Assembly: GCA_964057225.1 (NCBI GenBank)
Contig: OZ059896.1
Location: 22,626,501 to 22,690,500 of the forward strand
Reading direction: 5' to 3'
Length of the DNA: 64,000 bases
Source of the DNA: Auanema rhodensis
Taxonomy: Eukaryota > Nematoda > Chromadorea > Rhabditida > Rhabditidae
The notes below the pieces were generated by a model, which saw nothing but the letters and a program-made list of their open reading frames with translations, was not told where the DNA came from and ran no database searches. Shown here in pieces: positions 10,531 to 23,096 of the stretch. The translations under genes and the position numbers were made by a program. The stretch's first letter is position 1. Each line of letters starts with the position of its first letter.

Positions 10531-13500
10531 TATCAACTGATATAAGTTCACACTTATATCCTCGATTTTCACCCTGAAGAATTAATTTTTTCGTAGAATA
10601 ACATTGTCCATCGTCTTTGCCTTGAAAAAAGGAATCTAAAAACATCTTTTTTTTGCTAAATTATTCTGAAATTTTTTGAAAACATTTTTGTCAAAATGTT
10701 TTTGGAAGCAATGTTGATTGTACATGGAAACTCAACATACACTAATGCATCATTTTTCAAACGATCATAACTAATTTTTGTATTAAGCGTTTCTCAATGT
10801 AGTATAGTGCATTCGATGCGGATTTTTAAGCTGCGTCGATCTGTGTTATCAGATTTGCGCTAGCTTAAAAATGCACCGAGATATCAACTGATATAAGTTC
10901 ACACTTATATCCTCGATTTTCACCCTGAAGAATTAATTTTTTCGTAGAATAACATTGTCCATCGTCTTTGCCTTGAAAAAAGGAATCTAAAAACATCTTT
11001 TTTTTGCTAAATTATTTTGAAATTTTTCGAAAAAATTTTTGTCAAAATGTTTTTGGAAGCAATGTTGAGTGTACATGGAAACTCAACATACACTAATGCA
11101 TCATTTTTCAAACGATCATAACTAATTTTTGTATTAAGCGTTTCTCAATGTAGTATAGTGCATTCGATGCGGATTTTTAAGCTGCGTCGATCTGTGTTAT
11201 CAGATTTGCGCTAGCTTAAAAATGCACCGAGATATCAACTGATATAAGTTCACACTTATATCATCGATTTTCACCCTGAAGAATTAATTTTTTCGTTGAA
11301 TAACATTGTCCATCGTCTTTGCCTTAAAAAAAAAAATCTAAAAACATCTACTTTTTGCTAAATTATTCTGAAATTTTTTGAAAACATTTTTGTCAAAATG
11401 TTTTTGGAAGCAATGTTGATTGTACATGGAAACTCAACATACACTAATGCATCATTTTTCAAACGATCATAACTAATTTTTGTATTGAGCGTTTCTCAAT
11501 GTGGTATAGTGCATTCGATGCGGATTTTTAAGCTGCGTCGATCTGTGTTATCAGATTTGCGCTAGTTTAAAAATGCACCGAGATATCAACTGATATAAGT
11601 TCACACTTATATCCTCGATTTTCACCCTGAAGAATTGATTTTTTCGTTGAATAACATTGTCCATCGTTTTTGCCTTGAAAAAAGAAATCTAAAAACATCT
11701 ACTTTTTGCTAAGTTATTTTGAAATTTTTCGAAAAAATTTTTGTCAAAATGTTTTTGGAAGCAATGTTGAGTGTACATGGAAACTCAACATACACTAATG
11801 CATCATTTTTCAAACGATCATAACTAATTTCTGTATTAAGCGTTTCTCAATGTAGTATAGTGCATTCGATGCGGATTTTTAAGCTGCGTCGATCTGTGTT
11901 ATCAGATTTGCGCTAGTTTAAAAATGCACCGAGATATCAACTGATATAAGTTCACACTTATAGCCTCGATTTTCACCCTGAAGAATTAATTTTTTCGTTG
12001 AATAACATTGTCCATCGTCTTTGCTTTGAAAAAAGGAATCTAAAAACATCTACTTTTTGCTAAATTATTTTGAAATTTTTCGAAAAAATTTTTGTCAAAA
12101 TGTTTTTGGAAGCAATGTTGAGTGTACATGGAAACTCAACATACACTAATGCATCATTTTTCAAACGATCATAACTAATTTCTGTATTAAGCGTTTCTCA
12201 ATGTAGTATAGTGCATTCGATGCGGATTTTTAAGCTGCGTCGATCTGTGTTATCAGATTTGCGCTAGCTTAAAAATGCACCGAGATATCAACTGATATAA
12301 GTTCACACTTATATCCTCGATTTTCACCCTGAAGAATTAATTTTTTCGTTGAATAACATTGTCCATCGTCTTTGCCTTGAAAAAAGGAATCTAAAAACAT
12401 CTTTTTTTTGCTAAATTATTCTGAAATTTTTTGAAAACATTTTTGTCAAAATGTTTTTGGAAGCAATGTTGATTGTACATGGAAACTCAACATACACTAA
12501 TGCATCATTTTTCAAACGATCATAACTAATTTTTGTATTAAGCGTTTCTCAATGTAGTATAGTGCATTCGATGCGGATTTTTAAGCTGCGTCGATCTGTG
12601 TTATCAGATTTGCGCTAGCTTAAAAATGCACCGAGATATCAACTGATATAAGTTCACACTTATATCCTCGATTTTCACCCTGAAGAATTAATTTTTTCGT
12701 AGAATAACATTGTCCATCGTCTTTGCCTTGAAAAAAGGAATCTAAAAACATCTTTTTTTTGCTAAATTATTTTGAAATTTTTCGAAAAAATTTTTGTCAA
12801 AATGTTTTTGGAAGCAATGTTGAGTGTACATGGAAACTCAACATACACTAATGCATCATTTTTCAAACGATCATAACTAATTTTTGTATTAAGCGTTTCT
12901 CAATGTAGTATAGTGCATTCGATGCGGATTTTTAAGCTGCGTCGATCTGTGTTATCAGATTTGCGCTAGCTTAAAAATGCACCGAGATATCAACTGATAT
13001 AAGTTCACACTTATATCATCGATTTTCACCCTGAAGAATTAATTTTTTCGTTGAATAACATTGTCCATCGTCTTTGCCTTAAAAAAAAAAATCTAAAAAC
13101 ATCTACTTTTTGCTAAATTATTCTGAAATTTTTTGAAAACATTTTTGTCAAAATGTTTTTGGAAGCAATGTTGATTGTACATGGAAACTCAACATACACT
13201 AATGCATCATTTTTCAAACGATCATAACTAATTTTTGTATTGAGCGTTTCTCAATGTGGTATAGTGCATTCGATGCGGATTTTTAAGCTGCGTCGATCTG
13301 TGTTATCAGATTTGCGCTAGTTTAAAAATGCACCGAGATATCAACTGATATAAGTTCACACTTATATCCTCGATTTTCACCCTGAAGAATTGATTTTTTC
13401 GTTGAATAACATTGTCCATCGTTTTTGCCTTGAAAAAAGAAATCTAAAAACATCTACTTTTTGCTAAGTTATTTTGAAATTTTTCGAAAAAATTTTTGTC

Positions 13501-14040
13501 AAAATGTTTTTGGAAGCAATGTTGAGTGTACATGGAAACTCAACATACACTAATGCATCATTTTTCAAACGATCATAACTAATTTCTGTATTAAGCGTTT
13601 CTCAATGTAGTATAGTGCATTCGATGCGGATTTTTAAGCTGCGTCGATCTGTGTTATCAGATTTGCGCTAGTTTAAAAATGCACCGAGATATCAACTGAT
13701 ATAAGTTCACACTTATAGCCTCGATTTTCACCCTGAAGAATTAATTTTTTCGTTGAATAACATTGTCCATCGTCTTTGCTTTGAAAAAAGGAATCTAAAA
13801 ACATCTACTTTTTGCTAAATTATTTTGAAATTTTTCGAAAAAATTTTTGTCAAAATGTTTTTGGAAGCAATGTTGAGTGTACATGGAAACTCAACATACA
13901 CTAATGCATCATTTTTCAAACGATCATAACTAATTTCTGTATTAAGCGTTTCTCAATGTAGTATAGTGCATTCGATGCGGATTTTTAAGCTGCGTCGATC
14001 TGTGTTATCAGATTTGCGCTAGCTTAAAAATGCACCGAGA
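10531..14040. repeat. Five-unit HOR, two tandem copies (1755 bp each)
   Basis: Copy 1 has units at 10531, 10882, 11233, 11584 and 11935; copy 2 has units at 12286, 12637, 12988, 13339 and 13690. The order is F/D hybrid, F, D, E, B in both. The first two units of each copy carry the unusual T118/T119 change (a run of eight or more T), found nowhere else. The only clear difference I see is A65 in 10531 against T65 in 12286. This is a recent duplication of a 1755 bp block. Confidence 0.9.
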
Positions 14041-16146
14041 TATCAACTGATATAAGTTCACACTTATATCCTCGATTTTCACCCTGAAGAATTAATTTTT
14101 TCGTTGAATAACATTGTCCATCGTCTTTGCCTTGAAAAAAGGAATCTAAAAACATCTACTTTTTGCTAAATTATTTTGAAATTTTTCGAAAAAATTTTTG
14201 TCAAAATGTTTTTGGAAGTAATGTTGAGTGTACATGGAAACTCAACATACACTAATGCATCATTTTTCAAACGATCATAACTAATTTTTGTATTAAGCGT
14301 TTCTCAATGTAGTATAGTGCATTCGATGCGGATTTTTAAGCTGCGTCGATCTGTGTTATCAGATTTGCGCTAGCTTAAAAATGCACCGAGATATCAACTG
14401 ATATAAGTTCACACTTATATCCTCGATTTTCACCCTGAAGAATTAATTTTTTCGTTGAATAACATTGTCCATCGTCTTTGCCTTGAAAAAAGGAATCTAA
14501 AAACATCTACTTTTTGCTAAATTATTTTGAAATTTTTCGAAAAAATTTTTGTCAAAATGTTTTTGGAAGTAATGTTGAGTGTACATGGAAACTCAACATA
14601 CACTAATGCATCATTTTTCAAACGATCATAACTAATTTTTGTATTAAGCGTTTCTCAATGTAGTATAGTGCATTCGATGCGGATTTTTAAGCTGCGTCGA
14701 TCTGTGTTATCAGATTTGCGCTAGCTTAAAAATGCACCGAGATATCAACTGATATAAGTTCACACTTATATCCTCGATTTTCACCCTGAAGAATTAATTT
14801 TTTCGTAGAATAACATTGTCCATCGTCTTTGCCTTGAAAAAAGGAATCTAAAAACATCTACTTTTTGCTAAATTATTTTGAAATTTTTCGAAAAAATTTT
14901 TGTCAAAATGTTTTTGGAAGCAATGTTGAGTGTACATGGAAACTCAATATACACTAATGCATCATTTTTCAAACGATCATAACTAATTTTTGTATTAAGC
15001 GTTTCTCAATGTAGTATAGTGCATTCGATGCGGATTTTTAAGCTGCGTCGATCTGTGTTATCAGATTTGCGCTAGCTTAAAAATGCACCGAGATATCAAC
15101 TGATATAAGTTCACACTTATATCATCGATTTTCACCCTGAAGAATTAATTTTTTCGTTGAATAACATTGTCCATCGTCTTTGCCTTAAAAAAAAAAATCT
15201 AAAAACATCTACTTTTTGCTAAATTATTCTGAAATTTTTTGAAAACATTTTTGTCAAAATGTTTTTGGAAGCAATGTTGATTGTACATGGAAACTCAACA
15301 TACACTAATGCATCATTTTTCAAACGATCATAACTAATTTTTGTATTGAGCGTTTCTCAATGTGGTATAGTGCATTCGATGCGGATTTTTAAGCTGCGTC
15401 GATCTGTGTTATCAGATTTGCGCTAGTTTAAAAATGCACCGAGATATCAACTGATATAAGTTCAGACTTATATCCTCGATTTTCACCCTGAAGAATTGAT
15501 TTTTTCGTTGAATAACATTGTCCATCGTTTTTGCCTTGAAAAAAGAAATCTAAAAACATCTACTTTTTGCTAAGTTATTTTGAAATTTTTCGAAAAAATT
15601 TTTGTCAAAATGTTTTTGGAAGCAATGTTGAGTGTACATGGAAACTCAACATACACTAATGCATCATTTTTCAAACGATCATAACTAATTTCTGTATTAA
15701 GCGTTTCTCAATGTAGTATAGTGCATTCGATGCGGATTTTTAAGCTGCGTCGATCTGTGTTATCAGATTTGCGCTAGTTTAAAAATGCACCGAGATATCA
15801 ACTGATATAAGTTCACACTTATAGCCTCGATTTTCACCCTGAAGAATTAATTTTTTCGTTGAATAACATTGTCCATCGTCTTTGCTTTGAAAAAAGGAAT
15901 CTAAAAACATCTACTTTTTGCTAAATTATTTTGAAATTTTTCGAAAAAATTTTTGTCAAAATGTTTTTGGAAGCAATGTTGAGTGTACATGGAAACTCAA
16001 CATACACTAATGCATCATTTTTCAAACGATCATAACTAATTTCTGTATTAAGCGTTTCTCAATGTAGTATAGTGCATTCGATGCGGATTTTTAAGCTGCG
16101 TCGATCTGTGTTATCAGATTTGCGCTAGCTTAAAAATGCACCGAGA
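14041..16146. repeat. Six-unit HOR A-A-F-D-E-B (copy 1)
   Basis: Units start at 14041, 14392, 14743, 15094, 15445 and 15796. The same order recurs at 23097-25202. This copy has private changes: C206 to T in the F unit and a C to G in the 15445 E unit near its position 21. The D unit has the full mark set, including G255, G271 and T334. Confidence 0.9.
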
Positions 16147-17551
16147 TATCAACTGATATAAGTTCACACTTATATCCTCGATTTTCACCCTGAAGAATTA
16201 ATTTTTTCGTTGAATAACATTGTCCATCGTCTTTGCCTTGAAAAAAGGAATCTAAAAACATCTACTTTTTGCTAAATTATTTTGAAATTTTTTCGAAAAA
16301 ATTTTTGTCAAAATGTTTTTGGAAGTAATGTTGAGTGTACATGGAAACTCAACATACACTAATGCATCATTTTTCAAACGATCATAACTAATTTTTGTAT
16401 TAAGCGTTTCTCAATGTAGTATAGTGCATTCGATGCGGATTTTTAAGCTGCGTCGATCTGTGTTATCAGATTTGCGCTAGCTTAAAAATGCACCGAGATA
16501 TCAACTGATATAAGTTCACACTTAAATCCTCGATTTTCACCCTGAAGAATTAATTTTTTCGTTGAATAACATTGTCCATCGTCTTTGCCTTGAAAAAAGG
16601 AATCTAAAAACATCTACTTTTTGCTAAATTATTTTGAAATTTTTCGAAAAAATTTTTGTCAAAATGTTTTTGGAAGTAATGTTGAGTGTACATGGAAGCT
16701 CAACATACACTAATGCATCATTTTTCAAACGATCATAACTAATTTTTGTATTAAGCGTTTCTCAATGTAGTATAGTGCATTCGATGCGGATTTTTAAGCT
16801 GCGTCGATCTGTGTTATCAGATTTGCGCTAGCTTAAAAATGCACCGAGATATCAACTGATATAAGTTCACACTTATAGCCTCGATTTTCACCCTGAAGAA
16901 TTAATTTTTTCGTTGAATAACATTGTCCATCGTCTTTGCTTTGAAAAAAGGAATCTAAAAACATCTACTTTTTGCTAAATTATTTTGAAATTTTTCGAAA
17001 AAATTTTTGTCAAAATGTTTTTGGAAGCAATGTTGAGTGTACATGGAAACTCAACATACACTAATGCATCATTTTTCAAACGATCATAACTAATTTCTGT
17101 ATTAAGCGTTTCTCAATGTAGTATAGTGCATTCGATGCGGATTTTTAAGCTGCGTCGATCTGTGTTATCAGATTTGCGCTAGCTTAAAAATGCACCGAGA
17201 TATCAACTGATATAAGTTCACACTTATAGCCTCGATTTTCACCCTGAAGAATTAATTTTTTCGTTGAATAACATTGTCCATCGTCTTTGCTTTGAAAAAA
17301 GGAATCTAAAAACATCTACTTTTTGCTAAATTATTTTGAAATTTTTCGAAAAAATTTTTGTCAAAATGTTTTTGGAAGCAATGTTGAGTGTACATGGAAA
17401 CTCAACATACACTAATGCATCATTTTTCAAACGATCATAACTAATTTCTGTATTAAGCGTTTCTCAATGTAGTATAGTGCATTCGATGCGGATTTTTAAG
17501 CTGCGTCGATCTGTGTTATCAGATTTGCGCTAGCTTAAAAATGCACCGAGA
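16147..17551. repeat. A, A-prime, B, B (k46-k49)
   Basis: Units at 16147 (352 bp), 16499, 16850 and 17201. The 16147 unit has one extra T in the run at 16288-16293. The 16499 unit is an A-prime: T27 to A and A200 to G, a pair of marks that also travels together in 18184 and 20991. Confidence 0.88.
16288..16293. other. One-base T-run expansion
   Basis: The T run before CGAAAAAA has six T here against five in other non-D units, making this the only 352 bp monomer in the window. It extends one side of the 12 bp palindrome. Replication slippage or a sequencing error in a homopolymer would both explain it. Confidence 0.8.
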
Positions 17552-17832
17552 TATCAACTGATATAAGTTCACACTTATAGCCTCGATTTTCACCCTGAAG
17601 AATTAATTTTTTCGTTGAATAACATTGTCCATCGTCTTTGCTTTGAAAAAAGGAATCTAAAAACATCTACTTTTTGCTAAATTATTTTGAAATTTTTCGA
17701 AAAAATTTTTGTCAAAATGTTTTTGGAAGCAATGTTGAGTGTACATGGAAACTCAACATACACTAATGCATCATTTTTCAAACGATCATAACTAATTTCT
17801 GTATTAAGCGTTTTCTTAAAAATGCACCGAGA
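17552..17832. repeat. Internally deleted monomer, 281 bp (k50)
   Basis: A class B unit lacks 70 bp: positions about 263-332 are missing and the sequence runs from GCGTTT (ending 17813) directly into TCTTAAAA. The left arm of the long hairpin and most of its loop are lost. The base T at 17814 matches the G333 to T variant seen in the units at 5617 and 8074, or is an added base at the junction. This is the only large indel in 64 kb. The frame shift it causes opens a chance reading frame across the junction. Confidence 0.92.
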
Positions 17833-18183
17833 TATCAACTGATATAAGTTCACACTTATAGCCTCGATTTTCACCCTGAAGAATTAATTTTTTCGTTGAA
17901 TAACATTGTCCATCGTCTTTGCCTTAAAAAAAGGAATCTAAAAACATCTACTTTTTGCTAAATTATTCTGAAATTTTTCGAAAAAATTTTTGTCAAAATG
18001 TTTTTGGAAGCAATGTTGAGTGTACATGGAAACTCAACATACACTAATGCATCATTTTTCAAACGATCATAACTAATTTTTGTATTAAGCGTTTCTCAAT
18101 GTAGTATAGTGCATTCGATGCGGATTTTTAAGCTGCGTCGATCTGTGTTATCAGATTTGCGCTAGCTTAAAAATGCACCGAGA

Positions 18184-18533
18184 TATCAACTGATATAAGT
18201 TCACACTTAAATCCTCGATTTTCACCCTGAAGAATTAATTCTTCGTTGAATAACATTGTCCATCGTCTTTGCCTTGAAAAAAGGAATCTAAAAACATCTA
18301 CTTTTTGCTAAATTATTTTGAAATTTTTCGAAAAAATTTTTGTCAAAATGTTTTTGGAAGTAATGTTGAGTGTACATGGAAGCTCAACATACACTAATGC
18401 ATCATTTTTCAAACGATCATAACTAATTTTTGTATTAAGCGTTTCTCAATGTAGTATAGTGCATTCGATGCGGATTTTTAAGCTGCGTCGATCTGTGTTA
18501 TCAGATTTGCGCTAGCTTAAAAATGCACCGAGA
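18184..18533. repeat. A-prime monomer with 1 bp deletion (350 bp)
   Basis: The run of six T at 56-61 is replaced by TTCTT before CG, around 18239-18243, so one base is lost and one changed. Marks A27 and G200 identify it as a copy of the A-prime units at 16499 and 20991. Confidence 0.85.
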
Positions 18534-19586
18534 TATCAACTGATATAAGTTCACACTTATAGCCTCGATTTTCACCCTGAAGAATTAATTTTTTCGTTGA
18601 ATAACATTGTCCATCGTCTTTGCTTTGAAAAAAGGAATCTAAAAACATCTACTTTTTGCTAAATTATTTTGAAATTTTTCGAAAAAATTTTTGTCAAAAT
18701 GTTTTTGGAAGCAATGTTGAGTGTACATGGAAACTCAACATACACTAATGCATCATTTTTCAAACGATCATAACTAATTTCTGTATTAAGCGTTTCTCAA
18801 TGTAGTATAGTGCATTCGATGCGGATTTTTAAGCTGCGTCGATCTGTGTTATCAGATTTGCGCTAGCTTAAAAATGCACCGAGATATCAACTGATATAAG
18901 TTCACACTTATAGCCTCGATTTTCACCCTGAAGAATTAATTTTTTCGTTGAATAACATTGTCCATCGTCTTTGCCTTAAAAAAAGGAATCTAAAAACATC
19001 TACTTTTTGCTAAATTATTCTGAAATTTTTCGAAAAAATTTTTGTCAAAATGTTTTTGGAAGCAATGTTGAGTGTACATGGAAACTCAACATACACTAAT
19101 GCATCATTTTTCAAACGATCATAACTAATTTTTGTATTAAGCGTTTCTCAATGTAGTATAGTGCATTCGATGCGGATTTTTAAGCTGCGTCGATCTGTGT
19201 TATCAGATTTGCGCTAGCTTAAAAATGCACCGAGATATCAACTGATATAAGTTCACACTTATAGCCTCGATTTTCACCCTGAAGAATTAATTTTTTCGTT
19301 GAATAACATTGTCCATCGTCTTTGCTTTGAAAAAAGGAATCTAAAAACATCTACTTTTTGCTAAATTATTTTGAAATTTTTCGAAAAAATTTTTGTCAAA
19401 ATGTTTTTGGAAGCAATGTTGAGTGTACATGGAAACTCAACATACACTAATGCATCATTTTTCAAACGATCATAACTAATTTCTGTATTAAGCGTTTCTC
19501 AATGTAGTATAGTGCATTCGATGCGGATTTTTAAGCTGCGTCGATCTGTGTTATCAGATTTGCGCTAGCTTAAAAATGCACCGAGA

Positions 19587-19937
19587 TATCAACTGATATA
19601 AGTTCACACTTATATCCTCGATTTTCACCCTGAAGAATTAATTTTTTCGTTGAATAACATTGTCCATCGTCTTTGCCTTGAAAAAAGGAATCTAAAAACA
19701 TCTACTTTTTGCTAAATTATTTTGAAATTTTTCGAAAAAATTTTTGTCAAAATGTTTTTGGAAGCAATGTTGAGTGTACATGGAAACTCAACATACACTA
19801 ATGCATCATTTTTCAAACGATCATAACTAATTTCTGTATTAAGCGTTTCTCAATGTAGTATAGTGCATTCGATGCGGATTTTTAAGCTGCGTCGATCTGT
19901 GTTATCAGATTTGCGCTAGCTTAAAAATGCACCGAGA
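19587..19937. repeat. A/B hybrid monomer
   Basis: The first half has class A marks (T29, C91, G94) and the second half class B marks (C179, C248). The switch lies between positions 94 and 179. It is consistent with gene conversion or a crossover between an A and a B unit. Confidence 0.75.
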
Positions 19938-21341
19938 TATCAACTGATATAAGTTCACACTTATAGCCTCGATTTTCACCCTGAAGAATTAATTTTTTCG
20001 TTGAATAACATTGTCCATCGTCTTTGCCTTAAAAAAAGGAATCTAAAAACATCTACTTTTTGCTAAATTATTCTGAAATTTTTCGAAAAAATTTTTGTCA
20101 AAATGTTTTTGGAAGCAATGTTGAGTGTACATGGAAACTCAACATACACTAATGCATCATTTTTCAAACGATCATAACTAATTTTTGTATTAAGCGTTTC
20201 TCAATGTAGTATAGTGCATTCGATGCGGATTTTTAAGCTGCGTCGATCTGTGTTATCAGATTTGCGCTAGCTTAAAAATGCACCGAGATATCAACTGATA
20301 TAAGTTCACACTTATAGCCTCGATTTTCACCCTGAAGAATTAATTTTTTCGTTGAATAACATTGTCCATCGTCTTTGCTTTGAAAAAAGGAATCTAAAAA
20401 CATCTACTTTTTGCTAAATTATTTTGAAATTTTTCGAAAAAATTTTTGTCAAAATGTTTTTGGAAGCAATGTTGAGTGTACATGGAAACTCAACATACAC
20501 TAATGCATCATTTTTCAAACGATCATAACTAATTTCTGTATTAAGCGTTTCTCAATGTAGTATAGTGCATTCGATGCGGATTTTTAAGCTGCGTCGATCT
20601 GTGTTATCAGATTTGCGCTAGCTTAAAAATGCACCGAGATATCAACTGATATAAGTTCACACTTATATCCTCGATTTTCACCCTGAAGAATTAATTTTTT
20701 CGTTGAATAACATTGTCCATCGTCTTTGCCTTGAAAAAAGGAATCTAAAAACATCTACTTTTTGCTAAATTATTTTGAAATTTTTCGAAAAAATTTTTGT
20801 CAAAATGTTTTTGGAAGTAATGTTGAGTGTACATGGAAACTCAACATACACTAATGCATCATTTTTCAAACGATCATAACTAATTTTTGTATTAAGCGTT
20901 TCTCAATGTAGTATAGTGCATTCGATGCGGATTTTTAAGCTGCGTCGATCTGTGTTATCAGATTTGCGCTAGCTTAAAAATGCACCGAGATATCAACTGA
21001 TATAAGTTCACACTTAAATCCTCGATTTTCACCCTGAAGAATTAATTTTTTCGTTGAATAACATTGTCCATCGTCTTTGCCTTGAAAAAAGGAATCTAAA
21101 AACATCTACTTTTTGCTAAATTATTTTGAAATTTTTCGAAAAAATTTTTGTCAAAATGTTTTTGGAAGTAATGTTGAGTGTACATGGAAGCTCAACATAC
21201 ACTAATGCATCATTTTTCAAACGATCATAACTAATTTTTGTATTAAGCGTTTCTCAATGTAGTATAGTGCATTCGATGCGGATTTTTAAGCTGCGTCGAT
21301 CTGTGTTATCAGATTTGCGCTAGCTTAAAAATGCACCGAGA

Positions 21342-23096
21342 TATCAACTGATATAAGTTCACACTTATAGCCTCGATTTTCACCCTGAAGAATTAATTTT
21401 TTCGTTGAATAACATTGTCCATCGTCTTTGCTTTGAAAAAAGGAATCTAAAAACATCTACTTTTTGCTAAATTATTTTGAAATTTTTCGAAAAAATTTTT
21501 GTCAAAATGTTTTTGGAAGCAATGTTGAGTGTACATGGAAACTCAACATACACTAATGCATCATTTTTCAAACGATCATAACTAATTTCTGTATTAAGCG
21601 TTTCTCAATGTAGTATAGTGCATTCGATGCGGATTTTTAAGCTGCGTCGATCTGTGTTATCAGATTTGCGCTAGCTTGAAAATGCACCGAGATATCAACT
21701 GATATAAGTTCACACTTATATCATCGATTTTCACCCTGAAGAATTAATTTTTTCGTTGAATAACATTGTCCATCGTCTTTGCCTTAAAAAAAGGAATCTA
21801 AAAACATCTACTTTTTGCTAAATTATTCTGAAATTTTTTGAAAACATTTTTGTCAAAATGTTTTTGGAAGCAATGTTGATTGTACATGGAAACTCAACAT
21901 ACACTAATGCATCATTTTTCAAACGATCATAACTAATTTTTGTATTGAGCGTTTCTCAATGTGGTATTGTGCATTCGATGCGGATTTTTAAGCTGCGTCG
22001 ATCTGTGTTATCAGATTTGCGCTAGTTTAAAAATGCACCGAGATATCAACTGATATAAGTTCACACTTATATCGTCGATTTTCACCCTGAAGAATTGATT
22101 TTTTCGTTGAATAACATTGTCCATCGTTTTTGCCTTGAAAAAAGAAATCTAAAAACATCTACTTTTTGCTAAGTTATTTTGAAATTTTTCGAAAAAATTT
22201 TTGTCAAAATGTTTTTGGAAGCAATGTTGAGTGTACATGGAAACTCAACATACACTAATGCATCATTTTTCAAACGATCATAACTAATTTTTGTATTAAG
22301 CGTTTCCCAATGTAGTATAGTGCATTCGATGCGGATTTTTAAGCTGCGTCGATCTGTGTTATCAGATTTGCGCTAGCTTAAAAATGCACCGAGATATCAA
22401 CTGATATAAGTTCACACTTATAGCCTCGATTTTCACCCTGAAGAATTAATTTTTTCGTTGAATAACATTGTCCATCGTCTTTGCTTTGAAAAAAGGAATC
22501 TAAAAACATCTACTTTTTGCTAAATTATTTTGAAATTTTTCGAAAAAATTTTTGTCAAAATGTTTTTGGAAGCAATGTTGAGTGTACATGGAAACTCAAC
22601 ATACACTAATGCATCATTTTTCAAACGATCATAACTAATTTCTGTATTAAGCGTTTCTCAATGTAGTATAGTGCATTCGATGCGGATTTTTAAGCTGCGT
22701 CGATCTGTGTTATCAGATTTGCGCTAGCTTAAAAATGCACCGAGATATCAACTGATATAAGTTCACACTTATAGCCTCGATTTTCACCCTGAAGAATTAA
22801 TTTTTTCGTTGAATAACATTGTCCATCGTCTTTGCTTTGAAAAAAGGAATCTAAAAACATCTACTTTTTGCTAAATTATTTTGAAATTTTTCGAAAAAAT
22901 TTTTGTCAAAATGTTTTTGGAAGCAATGTTGAGTGTACATGGAAACTCAACATACACTAATGCATCATTTTTCAAACGATCATAACTAATTTCTGTATTA
23001 AGCGTTTCTCAATGTAGTATAGTGCATTCGATGCGGATTTTTAAGCTGCGTCGATCTGTGTTATCAGATTTGCGCTAGCTTAAAAATGCACCGAGA
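21342..23096. repeat. B-D-E-B-B segment; distant copy of 4213-5616
   Basis: Units at 21342, 21693, 22044, 22395 and 22746. The first four match k12-k15 by private marks G337, T276 and G31. Here the D unit has the full D centre (C136, T147, C153) but keeps G101/G102. The 22044 unit has a private T to C near position 263. Confidence 0.87.

Larger units (their letters stand above)
17833..21692. repeat. Irregular C/A/B segment (k51-k61)
   Basis: Units: 17833 C, 18184 A-prime (350 bp, one T lost and T to C in the 56-61 T run), 18534 B, 18885 C, 19236 B, 19587 A/B hybrid, 19938 C, 20289 B, 20640 A, 20991 A-prime, 21342 B. The order A-prime then B occurs at 16499, 18184 and 20991, suggesting copies of a short block rearranged several times. 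Confidence 0.85.

Noticed and set aside
17677-17874. 65-codon open reading frame on the minus strand
   Set aside because: It begins with GTG, lies wholly in satellite sequence and exists only because the 70 bp deletion shifts the frame past the usual stops. No ribosome-binding or promoter context and no recognisable domain; a chance frame.
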